Shown: one piece after another, positions 17,081 through 24,786 of the stretch | Layout of the letters: each line of letters starts with the position of its first letter | Position numbering within the stretch: the first letter of the stretch is position 1 | DNA from: Sphingomonadales bacterium | GTDB lineage: Bacteria; Pseudomonadota; Alphaproteobacteria; Sphingomonadales; Sphingomonadaceae | DNA: 35,944 nt | Direction: 5' to 3' | Assembly (NCBI GenBank): GCA_012032285.1 | Contig: JAAURJ010000030.1 | Span: forward strand, 1 to 35,944 | The notes under the pieces: model-generated | The model's input: only the letters and a program-made list of their open reading frames with translations | What the model was told of the DNA's origin: nothing | Database searches by the model: none | Made by a program: the position numbers and the translations under genes

Positions 17081-17416
17081 ATGAAACAGCTAAGCACCAT
17101 CTTCGCCGCCTGGGACAATAACGCGGAAGCGTTGGCGTCCGCAATCGACGTTCCTGGCGTGACTGTCCGCCAATGGCGTGCGCGGAAAAACATTCCGGCG
17201 CGATATTGGCAGACGATCATAGCCGCCGCCGCGAAGAAGGGCGTCACGTTGACGCTGGCAATGTTTCTTCCTGGATCGAACGACGCAAGCGAACCGGCTG
17301 GCGATCCGGTCGATCTGGATCGCGTCGTCATCTGCGACGTCTGCGACACGCGCGTCGATCAGATGACAGCTTGCACCTTTGTTGACTGCCCGCACTCGGA
17401 GCGACGCGCCGCATAG
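17081..17416 (+). CDS. Cro-like HTH protein with C-terminal zinc-ribbon-like cysteines
   Basis: 111 residues. The N-terminal part (STIFAAWDNNAEALASAIDV, VRQWRARKNIPARYW) is a small HTH of the Cro/YdaS kind, with the W...IP..YW pattern seen in many alphaproteobacterial phage regulators. The C-terminus has four Cys (ICDVC ... TACTFVDCP) that could bind zinc. It is first gene of the rightward early transcript. The start at 17081 lies only seven bases after the -10 and has no ribosome site, so the message may be leaderless. Confidence 0.78.
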   Translation: MKQLSTIFAAWDNNAEALASAIDVPGVTVRQWRARKNIPARYWQTIIAAAAKKGVTLTLAMFLPGSNDASEPAGDPVDLDRVVICDVCDTRVDQMTACTFVDCPHSERRAA

Positions 17417-17464
17417 ACATAGACCGTTCCCCGCGCGCCGACACTGATCGGCGCTGGGTCGCGG

Positions 17465-17501
17465 GTCCGCTGGGACGTGGGGGATCATAGTCCCAGCGGA
17501 C
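17465..17501. repeat. Twelve-bp perfect inverted repeat between early genes
   Basis: GTCCGCTGGGAC and GTCCCAGCGGAC are separated by 13 bp in the 156-bp gap after the Cro-like gene (17417-17572). No T tract follows, so a simple intrinsic terminator is not supported. It could be an antitermination or processing site. Nothing else was identified in this gap apart from a short GACGCC/GGCGTC repeat. Confidence 0.6.
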
Positions 17502-17572
17502 TTCCCCTTTCACGCCGTCCGGCGCTGAAACAATGACGCCCGCGAAAGGCGTCGAACAAGTGAGGAAAAACA

Positions 17573-17845
17573 ATGGCAAACGGTGAAGTGAACGACGAAC
17601 AGCTACGGCTTTTCTTCGACCGGCTGGATCGCCTGGAAGAAGAAAAGAAGGGGATCAGCGACGACATTACGGACGTCTATAGCGAAGCGAAGTCCCAGGG
17701 GTATGACACAAAGATCATGCGCGAAGTCCGGCGACTGGCGAAAATGAACGGACGCCCGCCTGAAGCGACGTTCGCCTTTGATCCCGAAACGCTAGACCAG
17801 ATCGACGGCGACCGCTGGTTCGAATTCGAAGACGGTCAATCATGA
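17573..17845 (+). CDS. GapR-like (DUF2312) protein
   Basis: 90 residues. The first 65 match the alphaproteobacterial DUF2312 family: a coiled coil ([20 protein letters not shown]), [15 protein letters not shown] and [11 protein letters not shown]. The best known member, GapR of Caulobacter, binds AT-rich overtwisted DNA and helps replication. Here it begins the replication-type gene block, with GAGGA six to seven bases before the ATG, and its stop overlaps rusA by four bases. An acidic tail of about 20 residues follows the family domain. Confidence 0.85.
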   Translation: MANGEVNDEQLRLFFDRLDRLEEEKKGISDDITDVYSEAKSQGYDTKIMREVRRLAKMNGRPPEATFAFDPETLDQIDGDRWFEFEDGQS

Positions 17846-18390
17846 CTGGTTCGCCCTTCAAACGCCAAAAATCGGCCGGAACGGCCTTTGGAAGTCGCAT
17901 GTCGGCGGCTGAATTCCGGATCGTCCAGCTAGGCGCTATCCCAGGCAAAAAGAAGAAGCGCCCAGCCAAGCCGCGCCCGCTTCCGACGTCGATTGAAGAC
18001 ATAGCCGATCTTCCGGCTGGTTCGCGCGTCGTCGTCCCGTTCCCGCCGGTCGAACTATCGCCGAACTGGCGCGGTCACTGGTCAAAGAAATCGAAAGCGG
18101 CAAAGAACTATCGCAATTTGTGCTGGGCCTTGGCGCTGGAAGCAAAACTGAAGGTTCCCGCACACGCTGGCGAAGACGGCAAAATCGCCGTGCGGCTGGA
18201 CTTCTATCCGCCGGATAGAAGTGCGCGGGACGACGACAATGTTTTCGCCAGTTTCAAATCGGGCCGTGACGGCATTGCCGACGCGATGAATTGCGACGAT
18301 GCGAGGTTCCGCACGATGAATTTCCTACATGATGAACCGCGCTCGTGCGTGGCTGTCACGCTGATCCAGTCTGAAGGGGCACTGGCATGA
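17842..18390 (+). CDS. rusA: RusA-like Holliday junction resolvase
   Basis: 182 residues. The C-terminal ~125 residues match the RusA family, including the acidic active-site pattern: [20 protein letters not shown] followed by NCDDARF. About 60 basic residues precede the domain ([14 protein letters not shown]), longer than the usual ~120-residue family. It cuts four-way junctions during phage recombination or packaging. Base composition changes near its 3' end, where GAG/CTC reappear, matching the methyltransferase block that follows with a four-base overlap. Confidence 0.85.
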   Translation: MTGSPFKRQKSAGTAFGSRMSAAEFRIVQLGAIPGKKKKRPAKPRPLPTSIEDIADLPAGSRVVVPFPPVELSPNWRGHWSKKSKAAKNYRNLCWALALEAKLKVPAHAGEDGKIAVRLDFYPPDRSARDDDNVFASFKSGRDGIADAMNCDDARFRTMNFLHDEPRSCVAVTLIQSEGALA

Positions 18391-19601
18391 GGTATCTCGA
18401 TGTCTGCGCTGGCATAAGCGCCTCTAGCCAAGCATGGAAAGACTTGGGCTGGGAGTGTGCTGGTTATTCTGAGATAGATAAATTCCCCCGCGCCGTGCTT
18501 GAGCAAAGGCATGGCGCAACATCTGTGGATTGGGACCACGAATATACCGAAAGCCAAAACATCATTCCACTTTTTGGCGACTTTACAAAGATAGAGGCTA
18601 GTCATGTCGGACCAATTGACCTTCTTGTCGGCGGAACCCCCTGCCAATCCTTCAGCATTGCCGGAAAACGGCTTGGACTGGACGATCCGCGCGGCAACCT
18701 CGCAATCGAGTTCTTGGCGCTGGCTAAACGACTTCGCAGCAGTTGGCTGGTATGGGAGAATGTCGCCGGTGTTTATTCAAGCTGGTCCGGTTCACCGGAC
18801 GATGAAGCGACTTCCGAATGGACAGAAACAGCCGACTTCGCCGAGTTCCTCAATCTCTTTCGGGAATGCGGGTATCGTGGAGGATGGCGGACTCTTGACG
18901 CTCAATATGTGCGAGTGGACGGGTATGAACGAGCAGTGCCGCAGCGACGGCGACGTTGCATCCTTGTCGGACATCTTGGAGACGACGCCCGTGCCATCTC
19001 GGTATTATTTGACCCCGAAAGCCTGCACGGGATTGCTGCGCCGCGCCGAGCGACGAGGGAAGGCGTTGCCGGATCACTTGGCGGCGATTTTGACCGGAAT
19101 AGCAAGTTTAGATGCGCCCCAGCCGCCAGCACACTTAACGCCAGCTTCGGATCAAACCAGGGCTTAGAAAACCAGCACGTCAATCAGGGATGTCCGCTGT
19201 TCATTGCGGAAGCCGTGCCATTCGAGGCTATTTCCATTAAAGATGATCCGACGCCGAAAGCACAGAATGACCTTGCTTTCACACTGACAGTCCCAAGCGC
19301 CACGGGCGGAGGTCATCCGCAGATAGTTTGCTCCACCTTTCAGGGTCGCGCGGCATCGGAACAGGTGGCACCAACAGTAAACGGCTGGACCCTCCGCAAG
19401 CTTACGCCGCGCGAATGCGAACGGCTTCAAGGCTTCCCCGACGACTTCACAGCGATCCAGTGGCGCGGCAAGGTCGCCGCCGACGGGCCGCGCTACAAAT
19501 CAATAGGAAACACCATGGCGGTCAATGTCATGCGCTGGATCGGTGAGCGCATCGCACTGGTCGAACAAGCCGCCGAAACGGCTGGAAAGATAAAATCATG
19601 A
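18387..19601 (+). CDS. C5-cytosine DNA methyltransferase (Dcm-type)
   Basis: 404 residues with ordered motifs: an SAM-binding start ([17 protein letters not shown]; unusual Ser-Ala for the common FxGxGG), catalytic GGTPCQSFS with Cys86, VWENV at 123-127, QRRRR at 186-190, a variable target-recognition region, then LTPRECERLQGFPDDF and IGNTMAVNVMRWIGE. It methylates cytosine at C5 in an unpredicted target, probably to protect phage DNA. No cognate endonuclease is seen. GAG/CTC frequency is normal here but very low in the flanking prophage, suggesting recent import. A second gene is read in the +1 frame across its catalytic core. Confidence 0.94.
   Translation: MRYLDVCAGISASSQAWKDLGWECAGYSEIDKFPRAVLEQRHGATSVDWDHEYTESQNIIPLFGDFTKIEASHVGPIDLLVGGTPCQSFSIAGKRLGLDDPRGNLAIEFLALAKRLRSSWLVWENVAGVYSSWSGSPDDEATSEWTETADFAEFLNLFRECGYRGGWRTLDAQYVRVDGYERAVPQRRRRCILVGHLGDDARAISVLFDPESLHGIAAPRRATREGVAGSLGGDFDRNSKFRCAPAASTLNASFGSNQGLENQHVNQGCPLFIAEAVPFEAISIKDDPTPKAQNDLAFTLTVPSATGGGHPQIVCSTFQGRAASEQVAPTVNGWTLRKLTPRECERLQGFPDDFTAIQWRGKVAADGPRYKSIGNTMAVNVMRWIGERIALVEQAAETAGKIKS
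18604..19167 (+). CDS. Overprinted phage protein inside the methyltransferase gene (+1 frame)
   Basis: 187 residues, wholly inside the methyltransferase in another frame. ATG at 18604 has AGAGG six bases upstream. The text is not random-looking: DWTIRAATSQSS, then FAAVGWYGRMSPVF, SISFGNAGIVEDGG, LTLNMCEWTG, SLSDILETTPVPSRYYL and ACTGLLRRAERRGKALP. I recall this series of blocks from phage hypothetical proteins encoded in or beside C5-methyltransferase genes, with similar spacing; I could not verify this by search. Function is unknown. It is the strongest case here of two proteins from one DNA stretch. Confidence 0.65.
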   Translation: MSDQLTFLSAEPPANPSALPENGLDWTIRAATSQSSSWRWLNDFAAVGWYGRMSPVFIQAGPVHRTMKRLPNGQKQPTSPSSSISFGNAGIVEDGGLLTLNMCEWTGMNEQCRSDGDVASLSDILETTPVPSRYYLTPKACTGLLRRAERRGKALPDHLAAILTGIASLDAPQPPAHLTPASDQTRA

Positions 19602-20044
19602 AATGGAAAGACTGCCTTCCAAAGCCCAAGGTGGGCGAGAGGATGAACCCAAGCCGGGAACAAATTCGGTTCATGGAGCGCGAGAATAAGGAATTTCCGG
19701 TCAACCGGCTTGTCGAAATCCCGCCCGAAGAATGGCCTATAGTTTCGCCCGCAAATCTGATCCGTGTGATGCGCAGCTTCGACTTTATGGTTCAGATTTA
19801 CGCGGAGCCGAATGAAGTCCTTCGGCTGTCGATCAACCGTTGCGCGTTCGACCGAAAGTCAGGGCGATGGGTGGACGGGATCACATGGGACGATCTTCAG
19901 CACTTGAAGACGCTTGCCGGGTATGGGGACCAGACTGCGTACGAACTATACCCGCCGGACGGTGACATGGTGAACGCCGCGAACATTCGTCACATTTGGA
20001 TTATGCCAAATTCCCCAGAATATATGTGGCGGCGCGCGTTATGA
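19598..20044 (+). CDS. Phage protein, 148 residues (DUF7694-like)
   Basis: The C-terminal half (LRLSINRCAFD, DGITWDDLQHLKTLAGYGDQ, ELYPPDGDMVNAANIRHIWI) resembles a small phage family usually listed as DUF7694, recalled from memory. Function is unknown. The start overlaps the methyltransferase stop by four bases. Codon usage is closer to the methyltransferase than to the structural genes, so it may belong to the same imported segment. Confidence 0.7.
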   Translation: MKWKDCLPKPKVGERMNPSREQIRFMERENKEFPVNRLVEIPPEEWPIVSPANLIRVMRSFDFMVQIYAEPNEVLRLSINRCAFDRKSGRWVDGITWDDLQHLKTLAGYGDQTAYELYPPDGDMVNAANIRHIWIMPNSPEYMWRRAL

Positions 20045-21071
20045 GTTGGGAAGCGCAAGCCTGGGCGGCAAAACAAAAGACAGGATCGTCGGCGGCGAAG
20101 CTGGTCCTTCTGGGCTTGGCTTCATGCGCCGACGCGAACCATTGCGCCTTCCCGTCGATTGCATGGCTATCTGAATTCGGCGATCTGGACCGGAAAACCG
20201 TCATTTCGGCGCTTCAACGGCTGGAAAGGGGAATGTTCCCGCTGATCGAAGACACTGGCGAACGGAAGGGCCGGACGAAGCAAGTGAAAGTTTACCGGCT
20301 TGCGTCGGCGACCGTCGAAAATGCGACCGCTGATCCGGCTTCGCTAACAGTCCCGAAAACGGAACGGTCCCAAAAGCGGAACAGTTCCGTTTCTTCCGGC
20401 AAACAGTCCCGAAAACGGGACACGGAACCCTTTTATGAACCTAATCCCCCCTTTCATCTAAAGATGAAAAGACCCCCATTGATCGAAAAAAGGGTTCGAA
20501 GAAGAAGGGGACTAGGCTTCCCGACGACTGGCAACCGCCAGCGCTTGACGATCTGTCCGCTGTTGCCGTCAAGCTGGTTCGCCAATGGCCTTCAGGGGCA
20601 TATCAAGCCGTCTGCGAAACATTCCGGCTTCACTATCAGACGGAAACGCGGGCGGCTGGCATTCGGGACGGCTGGAACGACGTCTTGTCGAAGTGGATAA
20701 TCGGCGACCATGCAAAGATCATGCGGGACGCGAAGGCGGGCGTTTCCTTCGCCAGTCTAGCACCCGCCGCCGCGCCAGCCAGCCCGCCTCCGCCTTTGCC
20801 GCCGGTTCAGGCCAAGGCGCGCGAATGCGATCTGTCCGCCAGGGTTCACGACGCGCTTCGACGTCGGCTGGGCGTGTCGATCTATGATCATTGGCTGAAG
20901 GACGCGGCGCTGATTTATGACGAACCAGGGCTAACCGTGATCGTCGCCAGCGAGTTTCAACGGTCCTGGATTGAAGACCGCTATGGTCAACTGATCGGGT
21001 ATGTAGCCAGGGAAGCCGCGAACAAGGCGATCAACTGGGTTCGCGTTCAACGGGAAGACCGGCGACCATGA
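20041..21071 (+). CDS. HTH phage replication-initiation protein with DnaA-N-like C-terminus, one frame break
   Basis: Frame A (from 20041) encodes a winged-helix start typical of phage replication proteins: LVLLGLASCADANHCAFPS, LSEFGDLDRKTVISALQRLE. After a run of six C at 20446-20451, coding continues in the -1 frame: KKKGTRLPDDWQPP, WPSGAYQAVCETFRLHYQTE, WNDVLSKWI, then RVHDALRRRLGVSIYDHWL and FQRSWIEDRYGQLI, like the DnaA domain I fold. Restoring one C gives about 343 residues. The start overlaps the previous gene as ATGA. It probably loads the host helicase at the phage origin. The out-of-frame tail to 20700 is basic and low in sense. Confidence 0.72.
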
Positions 21072-21235
21072 TCAGCGAGAAATCCCAGCGCCGGATCGCC
21101 GACGCGGAAGAAGCCGCCCGCCACCTGGACCGGACGAAAGAAACACGGCTGGCGGCATTGGTCCGCGCGCTGATCAGATCGCACAAAGCAGCATTGAAAA
21201 GAGGGGACGACGAAGCCAATGACGAAGAAGACTAA
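21068..21235 (+). CDS. Small charged phage protein, 55 residues
   Basis: Starts MISEKSQRRIADAEEAARHL and ends in an acidic tail (GDDEANDEED). Almost entirely helical and charged. Its ATG overlaps the stop of the replication gene (ATGA) and its end overlaps the next gene by 17 bases, so it is probably translated in series. No family recognised. Confidence 0.6.
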   Translation: MISEKSQRRIADAEEAARHLDRTKETRLAALVRALIRSHKAALKRGDDEANDEED

Positions 21236-21812
21236 AGCCCAGCGCCGCAAGGGACGCCAGAACCCGCCGGTTCATCCTTTGATTGCCCAGGCAAAGGCGA
21301 ACGGCGCGAAGCTGGACGAAGGAACATTCGAAGTCGCCGAGATAGGCAACCCCTATGGAGAAGTCGTCATTCGCGGCAAAATCCGTCGTCACAAGGTCGT
21401 CCGCCGCGTCCTTCACTATGAAGCGCTTCACAAGGCTGGAAAGATCGACCGCGCGACATTCGTTTGTCTGGACTGGTTCGCGGACCGGCTGGCGCTGGCG
21501 AACAGCGGCTTGATCAAATGCGGGCTGAACGTGTCCGGCGGCGGCGTGTCGTCGTCCCATGTCCCGACAACTGAAGCCGCTATCCAAGCCAGGTCCGACG
21601 TTGCCTGGGCGCGGCGGTTCATTCGCGACCGCGCAACGCTGGCGGTCTTCGACCTGGCAATGGAAGGGCAGACGTTCGACCGCATAGGACCGGCGGTCTT
21701 CCCAGCGCTGTCCGTCGATACGTCGAAGCGGAAGGCGTCGAAGTTGTTCAACGTGGCGGCTGGGCTTATCGTGGGCGGCGTTGCGCCGCTAGTGATAACG
21801 GGAAGAAACTAA
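21219..21812 (+). CDS. Phage hypothetical protein, 197 residues, possible late regulator
   Basis: Basic N-terminus (MTKKTKAQRRKGRQNPP), then helical segments (VVRRVLHYEALHKAGKIDRA, AARSD-like and FDLAMEGQTFDRIGP) that look DNA-binding in style, but no family is certain. It is the last gene before the operator-controlled late promoter, the usual place for a late-gene activator or antiterminator. That role is inference from position only. Confidence 0.6.
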   Translation: MTKKTKAQRRKGRQNPPVHPLIAQAKANGAKLDEGTFEVAEIGNPYGEVVIRGKIRRHKVVRRVLHYEALHKAGKIDRATFVCLDWFADRLALANSGLIKCGLNVSGGGVSSSHVPTTEAAIQARSDVAWARRFIRDRATLAVFDLAMEGQTFDRIGPAVFPALSVDTSKRKASKLFNVAAGLIVGGVAPLVITGRN

Positions 21813-21836
21813 CCATGTCGCGCATGTCGAAACTTG

Positions 21837-21864
21837 TTGACAATACCCAACGTATTGCTATCAA
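21837..21864 (+). promoter_or_regulatory. Late rightward promoter with embedded perfect repressor operator
   Basis: TTGACA at 21837-21842, 16 bp, TATCAA at 21859-21864. The spacer holds the perfect palindrome CAATAC-CCAAC-GTATTG (21841-21857), so the repressor should silence the packaging and structural genes directly in the lysogen. The first gene downstream (HNH) has no obvious ribosome site. Confidence 0.75.
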
Positions 21865-21926
21865 TTCCATATCGGTTAGAATTGCGTCACGCATTCTTCC
21901 CGCCGCCAAGGCTCTAAATTTTCCCG

Positions 21927-22265
21927 ATGCCTAAGCGCCCGCCGACATTCAAGGTCAATCGCCAGCCAGCCCGCAAGGGCTGGTCTTCGACGACACGCAA
22001 GAGCAGAGCAGCGCGCGGCTATGGTCCAGACTGGGATCGCAAGCGCGCCGCCGTCCTGAAGCGTGAACCGACATGTCGCCTTTGTCGCGCTGAAGGGATC
22101 GCAACGCCCGCCGTCACGGTCGATCACATAAGACCTAAGCACCTGGGCGGAACGGACGACGACACTAACTTGCAACCATTGTGCAAGCCTTGCCATGACA
22201 GCAAGACGGCGGCTGAAGCCGTCGAAGCGCAACGGGTTAAGCGAATGAAAGCGCGACAAGCCTGA
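21927..22265 (+). CDS. HNH endonuclease of the packaging module
   Basis: 112 residues. The core HNH motif is intact: CRLCRAEG, then VTVDHIRPKHLGG and NLQPLCKPCHDSKT, with two CxxC zinc pairs. Phages of the HK97 type commonly carry such a gene directly before the terminase and need it for DNA packaging. The basic N-terminus (MPKRPPTFKVNRQPARKG) is typical. It is the first gene after the late promoter. Confidence 0.9.
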   Translation: MPKRPPTFKVNRQPARKGWSSTTRKSRAARGYGPDWDRKRAAVLKREPTCRLCRAEGIATPAVTVDHIRPKHLGGTDDDTNLQPLCKPCHDSKTAAEAVEAQRVKRMKARQA

Positions 22266-22409
22266 TCGCATAACAGGCACAACGCATTGAAGTGAAAAGA
22301 AAAACATAGGCGCGTCCTGACGGCGAACGGAACCCCCAGGGGGGGTAAAATCGCTAGAGGGGCGCGCCTTCCGGACCGGCGTCGGGGTGAAAAAAACGCG
22401 TTGTCACAT

Positions 22410-22437
22410 TAAAATTTCACGCCGCAATAAAATTTCA
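22410..22437 (+). repeat. AT-rich direct repeat upstream of the terminase genes
   Basis: TAAAATTTCA occurs at 22410-22419 and 22428-22437, an 18-bp period, in an otherwise GC-rich gap (22266-22456). The gap also holds CCCCCAGGGGGGG and a GTGAAA/TTTCAC pair. Possible packaging (cos/pac) or protein-binding site; no direct proof. Confidence 0.5.
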
Positions 22438-22456
22438 GACCAGGGGGGATAGTCCC

Positions 22457-22540
22457 ATGTCGTTTTCTCTTGACATTGCAGAAATAGCGAAAGCGCAAAC
22501 GGTCCAGATCAAAGTCAAAGACAATGAAGCGCGGACCTAA
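22457..22540 (+). CDS. Possible 27-residue leader peptide before terminase small subunit
   Basis: MSFSLDIAEIAKAQTVQIKV then KDNEART. A G-rich stretch (AGGGGGG) lies about nine bases before the ATG, a better ribosome site than that of the terminase small subunit, which starts 17 bases before this frame ends. It could feed ribosomes to that gene. Its opening resembles the start of phage tail-completion proteins, so it may also be a gene remnant. Confidence 0.35.
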   Translation: MSFSLDIAEIAKAQTVQIKVKDNEART

Positions 22541-22943
22541 GCCCCAGACGCTAGAGACAAAGGCAAGGCGCGGAACGCTTCGCAAAGATCGCGACGGCGA
22601 CGGTTCTATCAGTGTTGTCGCGGCGGGCGATCCGCCGACGATGCCAGACTATCTTCAGCCGGACGCGGAAGAAGTTTGGATCGAAGAAATCAGCCGCGTC
22701 ATGATCAGCGGTGGAATTACCGAACTGGATAGTTCGCTGTTCGCGACATATTGTTCGACTGAAGCCCTGGTCCGGAAGGCTTTCAAGCAAGGTCAAGCGC
22801 CGCCTTCGTCATACCTTACGGAACTTCGCCGAATGCGTGAACTGTTAGGGATAGCAGGGCCGCGCGGGCGGATCGGAAAACCGAATGGCAAAACGTCAAT
22901 CGACAACCCGTTCGCGAAAAACGGTCGCCGCCTGGGACAGTGA
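22524..22943 (+). CDS. terS: Terminase small subunit (P27 family)
   Basis: 139 residues beginning MKRGPKPQTLETKARRGTLR, the typical basic opening of P27-type small terminases. AEEVWIEEISRVM, the SLFATYC block and RRMRELLGI are also family-like. It recognises phage DNA ends for packaging. Overlaps the large subunit by 59 bases in another frame. Confidence 0.88.
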   Translation: MKRGPKPQTLETKARRGTLRKDRDGDGSISVVAAGDPPTMPDYLQPDAEEVWIEEISRVMISGGITELDSSLFATYCSTEALVRKAFKQGQAPPSSYLTELRRMRELLGIAGPRGRIGKPNGKTSIDNPFAKNGRRLGQ

Positions 22944-24783
22944 ATTCGTCCAGATCGCCTATGACTATGCGGTCGCGGCGGTCGCTGATCGGAAGCGGAA
23001 GGGACATTGCGAGTTCGTCCGGCAAGCGGCGAAGCGTTTTCTTGACGACCTGAAGCGCGGAAAGCGCCGCGATTGTGAATTCTATTTCAGCGAAGAAGCT
23101 GGTCACGACGTTTGCGACTTCATTGAAAAGTTGCCGCATGTGCAAGGTTCCTGGGACGATCCGACGCTAGTTCTGGAACCCGCGCAAATCTTTATCCTGG
23201 TCAACGTCTTTGGGTTCCGGCTGAAGAAGAATCATCGCCGCCGCTTCACGCGGGCTTATATCGAAGTCGCCAGGAAGAACGCGAAGTCAACGCTAACCGC
23301 TGGCGTCGTTCTGTATTGCCTTACATGCGAAGGCGAACTGGGACCGGACATAGTTGTCGGAGCGACGACCGGCGCGCAAGCGGACAAGGTTTTCAAACCG
23401 GCGCGGCTTATGGTCGATAAGGTTTCCGCGCTTCGCGATGCCTTTGGACTGAAGACATTTGCACGGTCGATCACATGCAACGAAAACGGCGGATCGGCTC
23501 AGCCGATCAATTCGAAGTCTTCGACGCAAGATGGCTGGAACCCATACGTCGGAGTTCTGGACGAACTTCACGCCCATAAGGATCGCGGTCTTTTCGACGT
23601 GATCCGGTCCGCATTCGGCGCGCGCAAGCAACCTCTTATGTGGATGATCACGACAGCGGGCTATAATGTTCACGGCGTTTGCTATGAACAGCGGTCGCTA
23701 TTGGAAAAGATACTGAACGGATCGGTCGAAGCCGATCACTATTTCGGGATCATTTTCACAATCGACAAAGACGACGACCCCTTTGACGAAGGCGTCTGGA
23801 TCAAGGCGAACCCGTTGCTGGGATCGGCGGTCGATCTGAAGGAATTTCAGGGTTACGCTATCGAAGCGAAAGCCAGTCCGGACAGCCTGGGAGAGTTCAA
23901 AACCAAGCGTCTGAACATTTGGCTGAACGCCGCAAGCGCTTGGCTGAACGTCGATCAGTGGAACAAGGCGAAGATCGAAGGGCTGGACTGGTCCGACTTC
24001 GAAGGGCTTGAATGCACTGTCGGCGCTGACCTTGCGGATAAAGACGACATTACAGCGGTCGTCATTGTCGGACAGGCTGAAGACGACAAGCTGATCGTGA
24101 AGTCGAAGTTCTTCATTCCCGCTTCAGCCCTGATCCGCGAAACACAAAGCGACACAGGTCAAGCGACCTATGGAACTTGGTCCGGACATAACGGCGGACC
24201 GCCTCTTGACGAAGACGACCTGGAAGGATTGCCGTCGCTGTTCGAACTGGACGACAGCGGGAAGCCAGACTGGGACAGTCCCCTGGACGAACTTCCGCCC
24301 GAATGGTCCGGCGATCTGCTAGTCACACCTGGCGACTTTGTTGACCATAACTTGATCGAAATGTTCATTCGCTGGCTGGTCGCGAAGCAATCAATTCGAA
24401 GCGTTACCTTTGACCAGTTCGCAGCCGCGCAACAAATGGCGTCGCGATTGAACGAAGACCTGGGAACGCCGGACGCGCCGCTGGCAAATATCCTTCACAA
24501 GTCGGCGGCAAATGTGACCGATCCGGCGAAGGAACTGGAAGCGCGGATCAAAGCCAAAGACCCGACGAAGCACCTGGGACACGACGGAAATCCCGTCATG
24601 ACATGGATGGTTTCGAACGCGGTCGTCACGCGACACGTCAACGGGACGATCATTCCAAAGAAGGAAAGCGCGCATAGCGCGAACAAGATCGACGGCGTTG
24701 ACGCGCTGATCAACGCAATCGCGCCGCTTGTGTCCGTCGAGAAAAACGACGGTCCGCCGCCGCTAGATTATACAGGGCTTTGA
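22885..24783 (+). CDS. terL: Terminase large subunit, with internal acidic insertion
   Basis: 632 residues. ATPase: an adaptin-like Walker A (ARKNAKST, 129-136) and Walker B VGVLDE (222-227). Nuclease: a first acidic cluster GADLADKDDITA (380-391) and a late KIDGVDALINAI motif. It drives DNA into the prohead and cuts concatemers. Between about residues 433 and 475, where relatives join a W to the TPG loop directly, an acidic insertion is present that begins SGHNGGPPLDEDD and is rich in Asp, Glu, Pro and Leu. This explains the length above the usual ~560. Confidence 0.93.
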   Translation: MAKRQSTTRSRKTVAAWDSEFVQIAYDYAVAAVADRKRKGHCEFVRQAAKRFLDDLKRGKRRDCEFYFSEEAGHDVCDFIEKLPHVQGSWDDPTLVLEPAQIFILVNVFGFRLKKNHRRRFTRAYIEVARKNAKSTLTAGVVLYCLTCEGELGPDIVVGATTGAQADKVFKPARLMVDKVSALRDAFGLKTFARSITCNENGGSAQPINSKSSTQDGWNPYVGVLDELHAHKDRGLFDVIRSAFGARKQPLMWMITTAGYNVHGVCYEQRSLLEKILNGSVEADHYFGIIFTIDKDDDPFDEGVWIKANPLLGSAVDLKEFQGYAIEAKASPDSLGEFKTKRLNIWLNAASAWLNVDQWNKAKIEGLDWSDFEGLECTVGADLADKDDITAVVIVGQAEDDKLIVKSKFFIPASALIRETQSDTGQATYGTWSGHNGGPPLDEDDLEGLPSLFELDDSGKPDWDSPLDELPPEWSGDLLVTPGDFVDHNLIEMFIRWLVAKQSIRSVTFDQFAAAQQMASRLNEDLGTPDAPLANILHKSAANVTDPAKELEARIKAKDPTKHLGHDGNPVMTWMVSNAVVTRHVNGTIIPKKESAHSANKIDGVDALINAIAPLVSVEKNDGPPPLDYTGL

Positions 24784-24786
24784 ATT

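Noticed and set aside
18387-19601. Complete restriction-modification system
   Set aside because: Only the methyltransferase is seen; neither the overprinted frame nor neighbours show a nuclease motif apart from RusA, which belongs to recombination.
20446-20451. C6 run as a programmed -1 frameshift site in the replication gene
   Set aside because: No proper X-XXY-YYZ heptamer in register; a lost C fits better, in line with other single-base breaks in the window.
21815-21937. 40-codon open frame spanning the late promoter
   Set aside because: It crosses the perfect operator and both promoter boxes and lacks a ribosome site; more likely non-coding.
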